Shown here: piece after piece, positions 17,558 through 25,549 of the stretch
Position numbering within the stretch: the first letter of the stretch is position 1
Layout: every line of letters begins with the position of its first letter
NCBI GenBank assembly: GCA_000433095.1
Contig: HF991469.1
Coordinates: 29,777-93,531 of the forward strand
DNA length: 63,755 nucleotides
Direction: 5' to 3'
Source: Clostridium sp. CAG:967
GTDB lineage: Bacteria > Cyanobacteriota > Vampirovibrionia > Gastranaerophilales > Gastranaerophilaceae
Notes under the pieces: model-generated
Databases searched by the model: none
What the model saw: the letters and a program-made list of their open reading frames with translations, nothing else
Told to the model about the DNA's origin: nothing
Made by a program: the position numbers and the translations under genes

Positions 17558-18751
17558 TTATACTAAACCGATTGACTTATGTTTTTCATAAATGCTATCA
17601 GCCATTTCATCAAGTTTCTTGAAATCTTCTTCGGTCGGTTTACCTTTTACCTGCAAAGGTTCGATTAAATCAAGTTTCAACGGTGCAAGCATATTTACAA
17701 TTACATCAAAAAGTTTTCCTCCCCAGCCGTATGAACCGATTATAGTTGCAAATTTAGCTTTCGGTCTTAAAACTGCTGCAAGGTATGCAACGTTTACTGC
17801 CATAGGGTGAGGTCCCGCAAGAACCATAGAAGTTCCCATAACTATAGTAGCAGCATCAACAAGTGACATTGCAAGATCGCCTAAATCATCATCTACGATA
17901 TCAAATTTAAATGTTTGAATACCTTTTTCCTCAAGTTTTTTGCTTAAATAATCAACCATTTCTTTTGTACTTTCATACATAGAAACATATGGCATAGTAA
18001 CCAGATTTTTCGGAGCATCGGCAGTCCAGTCGGTATACAAATCCAATATAAAATCAGGATTTGTATAAACAGGTCCGTGACTTGGCAAAATCATATCTAC
18101 ATGCATATCTTTAATCATTTGAGTATATTTTTTACACATCATTCTGAAAGGCATCATAATTTCAGCGTAGTAACGTTTTGCACTGTGTTCAAGCTCTTTG
18201 CTTTCTTGAGCAAACACATCAGAGAATGTGTAGTGTGCACCTAAAAAGTCGCAAGTACACAAAACATTATCTTCTTTAATATAGGTAAACATTGTATCAG
18301 GCCAGTGAACTCCAGGTGCGAAAATAAATTTTAAAGTTTTATCGCCCAGAGAAAGTTCTTCACCGTCAGCAATAACTTTAATCTTTTCTTCAGGCACGTG
18401 AAGCATGTTTTTAATATTTTCGGCAACCTTCGGATTAGTAACAACAACAGAGTTAGGATATTTTTCCAACAATGCCGGAATTGAACCCGAATGGTCCTGT
18501 TCGCCGTGATTAGCTATAATATAATCTACTTTACCAACCTGATTATCAACTAATCTTTTAAGATATTCTTTAGTTTTTGGCGGATACATTGTATCAATAA
18601 TAGCAGTTTTATCTGACCCTTTTACAAGATAAGAGTTATAGCTTGTTCCATGTTCCAGCGGAATAAGTTCATCGAAAATTCTTCTGTCACAGTCATTCAA
18701 TCCGCAATAATAAATATTGTTTTTAATTTCCTGAAATTTCATTTTTATCAT
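17558..18751 (-). CDS. fprA: Flavodiiron protein (A-type flavoprotein, O2/NO reductase)
   Basis: Flavodiiron proteins reduce oxygen to water or nitric oxide to nitrous oxide, usually with electrons from rubredoxin. The metallo-beta-lactamase-like domain has NHGEQDHSG (His82, Glu84, Asp86, His87 as diiron ligands), APGVHWPDT, CDFLGAHY and LPSHGPVY. The flavodoxin-like domain follows, with MYESTKEMV and GTSMVLAGPHPM. The 397-aa length is the minimal class, without a fused rubredoxin. It is the last gene after perR, rubredoxin and two rubrerythrins on the same strand. Two ATGs (18751 and 18742) are possible; AGGAG is better placed for the first. Confidence 0.93.
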   Translation of the reverse strand: MIKMKFQEIKNNIYYCGLNDCDRRIFDELIPLEHGTSYNSYLVKGSDKTAIIDTMYPPKTKEYLKRLVDNQVGKVDYIIANHGEQDHSGSIPALLEKYPNSVVVTNPKVAENIKNMLHVPEEKIKVIADGEELSLGDKTLKFIFAPGVHWPDTMFTYIKEDNVLCTCDFLGAHYTFSDVFAQESKELEHSAKRYYAEIMMPFRMMCKKYTQMIKDMHVDMILPSHGPVYTNPDFILDLYTDWTADAPKNLVTMPYVSMYESTKEMVDYLSKKLEEKGIQTFKFDIVDDDLGDLAMSLVDAATIVMGTSMVLAGPHPMAVNVAYLAAVLRPKAKFATIIGSYGWGGKLFDVIVNMLAPLKLDLIEPLQVKGKPTEEDFKKLDEMADSIYEKHKSIGLV

Positions 18752-18766
18752 TTTCTCCTTAACTAT

Positions 18767-19306
18767 TTATATTTTATTATTATCTTTATAAAAGAAAACA
18801 TCTTCTTTTAAACAAAGAGGGCAGTAATCAGGTTCATCTTTTTGAAGAAAAGCTGCACCGCATACACTGCAAACCCAATTAAATGTCCCGTCAGCATTAG
18901 GTTCAACATTGTCTTCAAGCTTAAAGACAAGTTTTCTCAATCTGTCATAATGAACTCTTTCAATATTTTCAATATTTTCAAGCAAGCCTGCGATGTGCTC
19001 AAATCCTTCTTCCTTTGCCTTTCTCGCAAATGACTCATACACACCTTCAATCTCATCTTTTTCCTGGGTTAAGGCTGTTTTTAAACAGTCTGTCAAATTT
19101 GGAAATTTCCCGTTATAAATCCATTTATACCAAAGCTTGGCATGTTCTTTTTCATTATTGGCAAATCTTGTCAAAAGACTGCTGATGTCTTCATAGCCTA
19201 ATTGTTTGGCTATCAAAGCATACATATTATATTCCAAACTTCGTTTAGCATTAATTTCAAAAGCCTTTTGAAGGTTCTTTCCGGTTTCTGTTCCTGTTAT
19301 TTCCAA
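18767..19306 (-). CDS. Divergent rubrerythrin
   Basis: This is a ferritin-like diiron domain with a C-terminal rubredoxin domain (CSVCG...CPLC). It aligns without gaps to its neighbour at 19386-19928 around FANNEKEHAKLW, which supplies the central ExxH ligands. Later ligand segments are kept (EKDEIEGVY, NIERVHYDRL). However, the glutamate of the first helix (GES in normal rubrerythrins) is asparagine here (AFEINAKRS), so one bridging iron ligand seems lost. It may have altered peroxidase chemistry or a different metal. It uses a TTG start at 19304-19306 after GAGGG, and follows a terminator, so it may have its own promoter (TATAAT at 19331-19336). Confidence 0.85.
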   Translation of the reverse strand: MEITGTETGKNLQKAFEINAKRSLEYNMYALIAKQLGYEDISSLLTRFANNEKEHAKLWYKWIYNGKFPNLTDCLKTALTQEKDEIEGVYESFARKAKEEGFEHIAGLLENIENIERVHYDRLRKLVFKLEDNVEPNADGTFNWVCSVCGAAFLQKDEPDYCPLCLKEDVFFYKDNNKI

Positions 19307-19350
19307 ATTTATTCCCTCTTATTTTTTTACATTATATATTCTACCATGAT

Positions 19351-19377
19351 AAAAAAGGCTTTGCATATTGCAAAGCC
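19351..19377 (-). terminator. Intra-cluster terminator between the two rubrerythrin genes
   Basis: Read on the minus strand, a perfect nine-bp stem (GGCTTTGCA/TGCAAAGCC, three-base loop) is followed by six T. It lies just after the first rubrerythrin stop and should end or attenuate the perR-rubredoxin-rbr transcript. Confidence 0.85.
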
Positions 19378-19385
19378 GGATTATA

Positions 19386-19928
19386 CTAATAATTTTCTGT
19401 TTTCATAAAAAAGTAAGCTTGAGGATGTTTACATACAGGACAGAGCTGCGGCGCTTTATCACCTTCTGCTACATGACCGCAATTTGAGCATTCCCATACA
19501 ACTTTTTCAGATTTTTCAAATACAGTATTGTTTTTTACTGCCTCCAAAAGTTTTCTGTACCTTTCTTCGTGATGTTTTTCAATTCTTCCTACCATCTCAA
19601 ATAAAGCGGCAAGAGTTTCAAAACCCTCTTCTTTTGCTTCTCTGGCAAAAGTTGCATACATATCGGTCCATTCGTAGTTTTCACCGTCTGCTGCATCTTC
19701 AAGATTTTTTAAGGTTTCGGGAATTTTATCACCATGCAAAGCTTTGAACCAGATTTTTGCATGTTCCTTCTCATTATTTGCTGTTTCCTCAAATATTTTG
19801 CTGATTTGAACAAACCCTTCTTTCTTTGCCTGTGAAGCATAATAAGTATACTTATTTCTAGCCTGCGACTCACCTGCAAAAGCTGTCATAAGGTTTTGCT
19901 CTGTTTTACTTCCTTTTAATTCGGGCAT
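19386..19928 (-). CDS. rbr: Rubrerythrin
   Basis: Rubrerythrin reduces hydrogen peroxide in anaerobes. The diiron four-helix domain has FAGESQARNKY (first glutamate ligand), NNEKEHAKIW (ExxH), GENYEWTDMY (ExxE) and RIEKHHEERY (glutamate and histidine). The C-terminal rubredoxin domain has CSNCG and CPVCKHP. At 180 aa it is standard. AAGGAGG precedes the ATG by five bases. It lies 34 bases after the rubredoxin gene, which could donate electrons, and is followed by a strong terminator. Confidence 0.95.
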   Translation of the reverse strand: MPELKGSKTEQNLMTAFAGESQARNKYTYYASQAKKEGFVQISKIFEETANNEKEHAKIWFKALHGDKIPETLKNLEDAADGENYEWTDMYATFAREAKEEGFETLAALFEMVGRIEKHHEERYRKLLEAVKNNTVFEKSEKVVWECSNCGHVAEGDKAPQLCPVCKHPQAYFFMKTENY

Positions 19929-19962
19929 AATGCCTCCTTCTTAAATTATTAACAAATTAAAT

Positions 19963-20103
19963 CTATTCTTCAATTTCAAACATGTCTTTGCCAACATTGC
20001 AAAGAGGGCAAGTATAATCTTGTGGTAAATCAGCAAAACTGACATTGTCATTTTCTGCCGGATCATAAACATAACCGCAAACTGTGCATACGTATTTTTC
20101 CAT
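19963..20103 (-). CDS. Rubredoxin
   Basis: A 46-residue protein reading MEKYVCTVCGYVYDPAEND at its start and TCPLCNVGKDMFEIEE at its end, with the two CxxC pairs that bind one iron. Rubredoxin is a small electron carrier, here likely feeding the adjacent rubrerythrins and the flavodiiron protein. The loop between the two CxxC pairs is somewhat shorter than in classical 52-54-residue rubredoxins. AGGAG precedes the ATG. It lies 26 bases after perR and 34 before rbr, clearly in the same operon. Confidence 0.93.
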   Translation of the reverse strand: MEKYVCTVCGYVYDPAENDNVSFADLPQDYTCPLCNVGKDMFEIEE

Positions 20104-20129
20104 TTTTCTTTCTCCTTTACTTCTACAAA

Positions 20130-20525
20130 CTAGTTATTCTTTATTTCAGAATTCTCTAAACAATCTTTGCATATACCATGTATTGCAATATCATAACCTT
20201 TTACAACAAAACCTGTTTCATTTTCAATATTCTTTACAATATTGGGAGCAACTTCAGAACTTACATCAAAAACTCTGCCGCATTCGTCGCATAAGAAATG
20301 ATAGTGCTCATGTGTATTATGATCATAATGCGATGAACTTTCAAGTCCGTCAATTTTTTTAATAATTTTATTATCTGCAAGCTGGTTTAAATTTCTATAC
20401 AATGTTGCCAAACTCATATTTGGCTCTTTTTCTTTTAATATTGCATACAAATACTCAGCTGTCGGATGTACAACATTATCTTTTAAAGTTTGAAGTATAA
20501 CCTCTCTTTGTCTTGAATAGTTCAT
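20130..20525 (-). CDS. perR: PerR-type peroxide-sensing repressor (Fur family)
   Basis: PerR represses oxidative-stress genes until iron-catalysed histidine oxidation releases it. The winged-helix part holds HPTAEYLYAIL and LATLYRNLNQL. All five expected regulatory-metal ligands are visible: His20, Asp68 (PerR-type aspartate instead of the glutamate of Fur), His74, His76 and Asp87. The structural zinc site is Cys79/Cys82 and Cys119/Cys122. It is first in the cluster with rubredoxin and rubrerythrin, and a Fur/PerR-type box lies just downstream of the -10 box, so self-regulation of the operon is likely. Confidence 0.92.
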   Translation of the reverse strand: MNYSRQREVILQTLKDNVVHPTAEYLYAILKEKEPNMSLATLYRNLNQLADNKIIKKIDGLESSSHYDHNTHEHYHFLCDECGRVFDVSSEVAPNIVKNIENETGFVVKGYDIAIHGICKDCLENSEIKNN

Positions 20526-20541
20526 ATTTCTCCGTAAAAAG

Positions 20542-20556
20542 TGATAATAATTCTCA
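20542..20556 (-). promoter_or_regulatory. Fur/PerR-type operator
   Basis: Read on the minus strand TGAGAATTATTATCA, a 7-1-7 inverted repeat with one mismatch, the classical Fur/PerR box form. It begins at the -10 box and covers the transcription start of perR. Confidence 0.75.
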
Positions 20557-20584
20557 TTTTAAAACTTTTTTACGTTTTTGTCAA
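20556..20584 (-). promoter_or_regulatory. perR operon promoter
   Basis: TTGACA (20579-20584), 17 bases, TAAAAT (20556-20561) on the minus strand, immediately followed by the operator. Confidence 0.75.
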
Positions 20585-20660
20585 TAGCTGCGGGAAAGAA
20601 TAACTTAATATATTTAAATATTTCAAGCAATTTTCTGGATTATTTTGTTTTAATGGAGAT

Positions 20661-20933
20661 ATGGAAAGTGTGCAAAGTGTAAATCAAAATATGAAAAATT
20701 CCTCATTCAATGTCGGAATTATTCAACCGCCGGACTCTTATTACAAACCGGTGTTATATTCACACGTTCAAGCTTCAAGAGATTTCAACAGGTTAGATGA
20801 AGATATTTATCAGTCAATGAAAAAATATGAAGGCAAAGATACCAGAAAAACTCCTAAATCTGTATTTGTAGCGCTGGGAGCTGCAGCTCTTGCAATTTGC
20901 TATCCGATTATTAAAACTGCTTTGAAAAAGTAG
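20661..20933 (+). CDS. Small C-tail-anchored hypothetical protein
   Basis: A 90-residue protein with a soluble N-terminal part, containing GIIQPPDSYYKPVLYSHVQ and a charged helix (RDFNRLDEDIYQSMKKYEGK). A single C-terminal membrane segment follows (SVFVALGAAALAICYPIIKTAL). The arrangement resembles a tail-anchored membrane protein. GGAG stands just before the ATG. It is not close enough to the M16 gene to prove an operon. No family recognised. Confidence 0.65.
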   Translation: MESVQSVNQNMKNSSFNVGIIQPPDSYYKPVLYSHVQASRDFNRLDEDIYQSMKKYEGKDTRKTPKSVFVALGAAALAICYPIIKTALKK

Positions 20934-20938
20934 TCCGG

Positions 20939-20966
20939 TTTACTATTCTAAAATTTATAGTATTAT
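20939..20966 (+). promoter_or_regulatory. Possible promoter of the M16 protease gene
   Basis: TTTACT (20939-20944), 16 bases, TATTAT (20961-20966), with GAAGGGGAG before the ATG at 21004. Confidence 0.45.
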
Positions 20967-21003
20967 GTAGAATATAAAAATAAATAAAAAAGAAGGGGAG
21001 AGA

Positions 21004-23577
21004 ATGAAGAAATTTTTAATTCTGATAGTAACTTTATTTTTTACATGTTCAGCATTTGCACAAGACTTTAACGTATACAAATTAGACAACGGACAAACTG
21101 TTGTAATAAAAGAAGTTAAAACAAATCCTATTGTAACTATAGACACCTGGATTAAAACAGGTTCGATTAATGAAAATGATCAGAATAACGGTGTATCTCA
21201 CTTTTTAGAACATTTATTCTTTAAAGGCAGTAAAAACCACGCACCTGGTGAATTCGACAAAATACTTGAAACTAAAGGAGCTCTTACAAACGCTGCAACA
21301 AGTAAAGACTTTACCCATTATTATATTACAATACCTTCAAAGGATTTTGATCTGGCACTTGAAATGCATGCCGATATGCTTCTTCATCCTCTGATTCCGA
21401 GGAAAGAACTTGAAAAAGAAAGAAAAGTCGTAATCGAAGAGATTATGAAAGATGCAAATTCTCCGAACACTCTTGTTTACGACAACTTAATAAAAATGCT
21501 TTATAAAAATCACCCCTACAAAAGAAAAGTTATAGGAACTTCTGAAATTATAAGCACAATCCACCGTGACCAAATTTTAGACTACTATAATAAATATTAC
21601 AATCCATCGAATATGGTTACGATAATTGTAGGTGACGTGGACTCTGCTTCAGCTCTTGAAAAAGTTAAATATGACTTTAATGCAGAATACAGAAAACCTG
21701 TTAAAAACATTTACCCGCAAGATAAACCGTTAACTTCTCAAGCAAAAACAACCATATATTCAGATGCTCAAGCAGGTTATATGCTCATAGGCTTCAGAGG
21801 AACAAAAATTGATGACAAAGATTCTTATGCCCTTGATGTATTATCTACAATTCTCGGAGAAGGACGTTCTTCTGTTTTCTATCAAAATATAAAAGAACAA
21901 AAACAGCTGGCTTATGCTATCGGAGCCGCAAATACAGGTTTTAAAGACGATGGAATTTTCTACATTTCAGCAAACTTTATACCTGACAAGTGTGCAAAAC
22001 TTGAAGAAGCAATCTTTGATGAAATTAAAAATATTCAAAAAAACGGCGTAACCCAAAACCAGTTAAATCTGGCTAAAAACGTTATTGAAAGAAATACGTA
22101 TTATGAAAGAGAATCCATTTCAAATATCGCAGGAGAAATCGGCTATACATACGTTACAACAGATGATATAAAATTCTATCAAAATTACCTTGAAAATATT
22201 AAAAAGGTAACAGCAGAAGATGTAAAACGGGTTGCAATTAAATACCTCGACAAAAATAAAAGTGCCGTATCAATAGCTTTACCAATGACTTGTAAAGAGG
22301 TAAAAATTTCCAATAAAACAACAGCACCTGCAAAAGTTATAAGCAGCAGCAAACAAACAACGAAATATGAGCTTGCAAACGGCTCTACACTGCTTTTAAC
22401 TCCAAATGAAGTAAATGACATTATTGCAATCAGTATTTTTGTAAAAGGCGGAGAATTTATTGAAAAAATTCCCGGCACAGCTAATCTTACCGCTTCTGTA
22501 ATGACTAAAGGCACAAAAAATTATTCATCGCTTGAGCTTGCGCAAATTCTGGAAGACAACGGTATCAAAATCGTTTCATCAGCAAAAGCCGACAGCTTTA
22601 ATATAACAGTCCTTACAACTAAAAAAGAATATGAAAAAACACTTGAAATATTAAATGAAATCGTAAACAATGCAACACTTGACGAATACGAAATTGAAAA
22701 ATCAAGAATGGATAAACTTAACGCTATTAAAAAAAGCAGAGATATCCCGCTTAACCTTGCAGTCGAGAACTATCGGACATTAATTTACGAAAACTCTCCA
22801 TATTCATACTCAAATCAAATATATGAAAAAACATTGCCGAAAATCAGCCGAAGCGATGTTCAAGAATACTATAACAAAGTTTTCTACCCGCAAAATATAG
22901 TAATCTCAATAAACGGCAATGCAGACAAAGATAAAACAATAGAAGAATTTACCAAAATGTTTTCTTCAAAAAACGGTGAAAAATTTGACTATGCAAAGTA
23001 TTCAATACCTCGTATAACTTCACCTAAAAAATGCGTAAAACAAATTAAAGATCTTAAAACAGACTGGATTATTGCAGGCTGGCAGACAGCAGGCGTTCTG
23101 GAGCGCAAAGATTATGCAGCTTTACAGGTTATAGATGCACTTTTGGGAACAGGTATGAGTTCAAGACTGTTTAAAAATCTTAGAGATAAAGACGGTCTTG
23201 CATACCAGTTAGGCTCCGAATACGGACCGAATGTACTGCGTGGGGCATTCATTGTTTATATAGGAACAAACCCTGAAAACCTTGATTATGCACAAAGAAG
23301 ATTATTTGAAGAAGTCAACCGTTTAAAAACAGAATTTGTAAGCTCTAAAGAATTAAAAGAAGCGAAAGAAAAACTTCTCGGACATTATATAATATCCCAG
23401 GAAACCAACTTAGATAAAGCTACAACTATCGGTTGGTTTGAATCATCAGGCAGAGGTTATCAATTTGATGATGAATATATTAAATTAATAAACAGTGTCA
23501 CAGAATCAGATATTATAGAAGTTGCAAACAAATACTTTAATAACAATTACGTATTATCAATAGTAAAGCCTCAATAA
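21004..23577 (+). CDS. Secreted M16 zinc protease, two-repeat (pitrilysin/PqqL type)
   Basis: A signal peptide (MKKFLILIVTLFFTCSAFAQ) precedes the first M16 domain, which has the inverted zinc motif HFLEH (GVSHFLEHLFFKGS) and the distal glutamate in KVVIEEIMKD. The second half (from about residue 450, TTKYELANGSTLLLTPNE) repeats the M16 fold without HxxEH, the normal catalytic/non-catalytic pairing. The length of 857 aa fits two-domain periplasmic M16B proteases. It should degrade peptides in the periplasm. It ends in a hairpin that overlaps its own stop codon. Confidence 0.9.
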   Translation: MKKFLILIVTLFFTCSAFAQDFNVYKLDNGQTVVIKEVKTNPIVTIDTWIKTGSINENDQNNGVSHFLEHLFFKGSKNHAPGEFDKILETKGALTNAATSKDFTHYYITIPSKDFDLALEMHADMLLHPLIPRKELEKERKVVIEEIMKDANSPNTLVYDNLIKMLYKNHPYKRKVIGTSEIISTIHRDQILDYYNKYYNPSNMVTIIVGDVDSASALEKVKYDFNAEYRKPVKNIYPQDKPLTSQAKTTIYSDAQAGYMLIGFRGTKIDDKDSYALDVLSTILGEGRSSVFYQNIKEQKQLAYAIGAANTGFKDDGIFYISANFIPDKCAKLEEAIFDEIKNIQKNGVTQNQLNLAKNVIERNTYYERESISNIAGEIGYTYVTTDDIKFYQNYLENIKKVTAEDVKRVAIKYLDKNKSAVSIALPMTCKEVKISNKTTAPAKVISSSKQTTKYELANGSTLLLTPNEVNDIIAISIFVKGGEFIEKIPGTANLTASVMTKGTKNYSSLELAQILEDNGIKIVSSAKADSFNITVLTTKKEYEKTLEILNEIVNNATLDEYEIEKSRMDKLNAIKKSRDIPLNLAVENYRTLIYENSPYSYSNQIYEKTLPKISRSDVQEYYNKVFYPQNIVISINGNADKDKTIEEFTKMFSSKNGEKFDYAKYSIPRITSPKKCVKQIKDLKTDWIIAGWQTAGVLERKDYAALQVIDALLGTGMSSRLFKNLRDKDGLAYQLGSEYGPNVLRGAFIVYIGTNPENLDYAQRRLFEEVNRLKTEFVSSKELKEAKEKLLGHYIISQETNLDKATTIGWFESSGRGYQFDDEYIKLINSVTESDIIEVANKYFNNNYVLSIVKPQ

Positions 23578-23592
23578 TGAGGCTTTTACTAT
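23560..23592 (+). terminator. Hairpin overlapping the M16 stop codon
   Basis: ATAGTAAAGCCTCA (23560-23573) pairs with TGAGGC...TACTAT (23578-23592) with one bulged T and an ATAA loop. The only T-run is inside the stem, so termination strength is uncertain. Confidence 0.55.
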
Positions 23593-23595
23593 ATC

Positions 23596-23624
23596 TTGAA
23601 AATTTGCCTTAAATAAAGTATAAT
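23596..23624 (+). promoter_or_regulatory. Sigma-70 promoter of pilin gene 3
   Basis: TTGAAA (23596-23601), 17 bases, TATAAT (23619-23624); AAAGGAGG follows before the ATG at 23657. Confidence 0.8.
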
Positions 23625-23656
23625 AATTAAAGGAAACAATAAAGGAGGCTGAAAAT

Positions 23657-24498
23657 ATGAATTTTAAAGCATTAAGGGTTGCCCCCCCCCCGGTACTACG
23701 TACGTAGATATATCGGAAAGAGCTTTTAAGGGGCGCTTTTACAAATTTTTTAAAAATTTTGTTTTGTTTAAGAGGAAGCGCTGTTATTATGGAAATGTCT
23801 CTGCATTTACACTCGCTGAGGTTTTAATCACGCTTGGCATAATCGGTGTTGTCGCTGCTATGACAATACCTTCCTTAATAGCTGATCACAGAAGAGATGT
23901 AACAGAAACAAGATTAAAAAAATTCTATTCAATTATGAATCAGGCAATTTTGCAATCTGTTAATGACAACGGCGAACCAACTGCGTGGAGTTACTTTGTT
24001 GATGATGCCTACGATGATGACGGAAATATAATAAATCAGTCAGACAATACTGATGCTTCATTTCAAAAATATCTTGCGCCATATTTGAAAATTATCGGTA
24101 AAAAAGAAGTAAAAGACAATACCGGTGAAAGAAGAATTTTATACTTTTTAGCGGACGGAAGCTCATTTACCTTTGCAAAACACGAAAATCGTGATATACA
24201 ATTCTATCCCAAAAACGGAGAAAAATGTATGCAAAAAGCGGCATTAAACAGTCAAGGTGTCTGCGCTTTTTCTTTCACCTTTTATCCAATAAGTAAAGCA
24301 ACTGATTGGAAATATCACTATAATAAAGGAATGGAATCCACATTATATCGGTGGGACGGCACAGAAGAAAAACTTTATAATGACAATATAAGAGGTTGCA
24401 ACACTATTGCAGGCTCGAATGCAACTTATTGTACTGCAATTATCCAGCAGAACGGCTGGAAAGTGCCTAAAGATTATCCGAGAAGATTAAGTTTTTAA
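23657..24498 (+). CDS. Type IV pilin/pseudopilin-like protein 3, leader out of frame at a C10 tract
   Basis: The body has SAFTLAEVLITLGIIGVVAAM, a hydrophobic helix and a roughly 200-residue extracytoplasmic domain with several cysteines (GEKCMQKA, GVCAFSF, RGCNTIAG). The ATG at 23657 has AAAGGAGG and an ideal promoter. The codons MNFKALRVAPPP enter C10 (23682-23691) and meet TAG five codons after the tract. With 11 C (or 8) the frame stays open through a long basic leader (GTTYVDISERAF, later FKRKRCYYGN) into the pilin. A TTG at 23764 is in frame but lacks a ribosome site. After the tract the sequence carries the palindrome CTACGTACGTAG (23696-23707). Confidence 0.75.
23666..23692. repeat. 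C-tract element, copy 3 (C10 at 23682-23691)
   Basis: The + strand reads AAAGCATTAAGGGTTG, then ten C, then G. The bases GGTTG before the tract equal those of copies 1, 4 and 5, whose genes are read in the opposite direction. Confidence 0.8.
23694..23709. repeat. Short palindromic insertion motif shared by pilin genes 1 and 3
   Basis: The sense strand of pilin 3 reads GGTACTACGTACGTAG at 23692-23707; pilin 1 reads GGCACTACGTGCGTAG at about 6731-6746 (minus). Both contain CTACG..CGTAG as an inverted repeat, and both sit in the leader at places absent from the other pilins. Confidence 0.5.
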
Positions 24499-24534
24499 TA
24501 AAAAAAAGAGGAAATAATTTCCTCTTTTTTTATT
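24497..24534. terminator. Bidirectional terminator
   Basis: Stem AAAAAAAGAGGAAA against TTTCCTCTTTTTTT with a three-base loop (24515-24517) serves pilin 3 (+) and the convergent secreted-protein gene (-). Confidence 0.85.
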
Positions 24535-25171
24535 ACCAGTTAGTTCTTGTCAAAACCTGTTTTGCGTGACGGTCGTACATTTTGTCCTTGTACCAGGCAC
24601 CCTTAAAAGACTTATCATCTTCATACATATACTGCATATCGTGCGACATAAAATATATTGCACTTACAAGCGTTCCGTTTGCACGATATTGCTTTGACAT
24701 ATAAGGGAAATTCGGATAGTTTTCCGAAAACTTGTCAATATACCTCAAATTCCCCATGGCATCATAGTAATAAACCGTTCTTAAATCTTTTTTATATTGA
24801 ATAGCATAGCTTATGAGAAGATTTTTTCTGTAAAACCCGCATAGATTTTCACTATCTGTTTCTTTTACACCGTTTTTCACAAGCATATAGTGTCTTTTAA
24901 AATCTTTGTCTTTGAGAAAATCTTTATATTCAGCTCTAAAATCTTTTTTCTTGTATTTATAAACAGTATCATCATCAAAAAGTTCAGCTCTGTATTTTTC
25001 AATAACAGCATCTCTTTGAAGCTGTGAAATATCCAGCCAGTCAAAAACCAAATTTCCTGTTAAAACAATTTGTGACGGAACTTTTTCTATATCCCTGGCA
25101 GGTTCAATTTCCGCTGATAATGCAGCTTTTCCTATCAATAATACACACAATAAAAATATAATTTTTTTCAT
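24533..25171 (-). CDS. Hypothetical secreted protein
   Basis: The start chosen is ATG at 25171, giving a clear signal peptide (MKKIIFLLCVLLIGKAALSA, then EIEPARD) with GAGGG upstream. The frame is open for 66 more codons, but that extension has no signal and no ribosome site. The mature protein of about 190 residues is rich in charged and aromatic residues. It includes YYYDAMGNLRYIDKFSE and YRANGTLVSAIYFMSHD, which resemble wall-associated YD-type repeats only loosely. I do not recognise a family. Confidence 0.7.
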   Translation of the reverse strand: MKKIIFLLCVLLIGKAALSAEIEPARDIEKVPSQIVLTGNLVFDWLDISQLQRDAVIEKYRAELFDDDTVYKYKKKDFRAEYKDFLKDKDFKRHYMLVKNGVKETDSENLCGFYRKNLLISYAIQYKKDLRTVYYYDAMGNLRYIDKFSENYPNFPYMSKQYRANGTLVSAIYFMSHDMQYMYEDDKSFKGAWYKDKMYDRHAKQVLTRTNW

Positions 25172-25549
25172 AAAACCCTCATTATTTTTTAACATCATAC
25201 ACCTAACAAGAGGAATTTGCAGTCTTGACAGGCTAATCCAGATATAATCATAGTTTCCGCCTTCCCTGCACAAGCATCTGAAATATTGTAACAAAAATTT
25301 AACATATTTTTCTAAAATTAGGCGTATTTTCTTGACGTTAAAAATTGATGTATTATGATTAAGTAACATGTTAAATTAACTTAGGTGTATTGTGCCTAAA
25401 TTAAGAAAAACATTAAAAGTTCATTTAGCTGAAGTTCAGTAGAATGAAAGGTTTACAGCCTCAAGTTAGATTTTTTTAATTGTAATAAAATTTCAAAAGA
25501 AATAAATACAATTTTTTATATAGTACGTACACATAGACGAGGTGAATTA
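25172..25549. other. Intergenic region upstream of rpoB (378 bp)
   Basis: It holds the divergent start of the secreted-protein gene, one good promoter toward rpoB (25332-25359) and a leader of about 185 bases. I saw no tRNA, ribosomal protein gene or clear riboswitch. An 11-codon reading frame, MKGLQPQVRFF, at 25444 has no Shine-Dalgarno. GTACGTAC near 25523 is a short palindrome. Confidence 0.6.
25332..25359 (+). promoter_or_regulatory. Probable rpoB-rpoC1-rpoC2 promoter
   Basis: TTGACG (25332-25337), 16 bases, TATGAT (25354-25359). The only good promoter seen before the RNA polymerase operon. Confidence 0.55.

Noticed and set aside
25225..25248. TTGACA followed by TATAAT upstream of rpoB
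   Set aside because: The spacer is only 12 bases, too short for a sigma-70 promoter; the 25332-25359 site is better.
24533..25369. Longer form of the secreted protein starting at 25369
   Set aside because: The extra 66 codons have no ribosome site and would bury the signal peptide; ATG 25171 is better.
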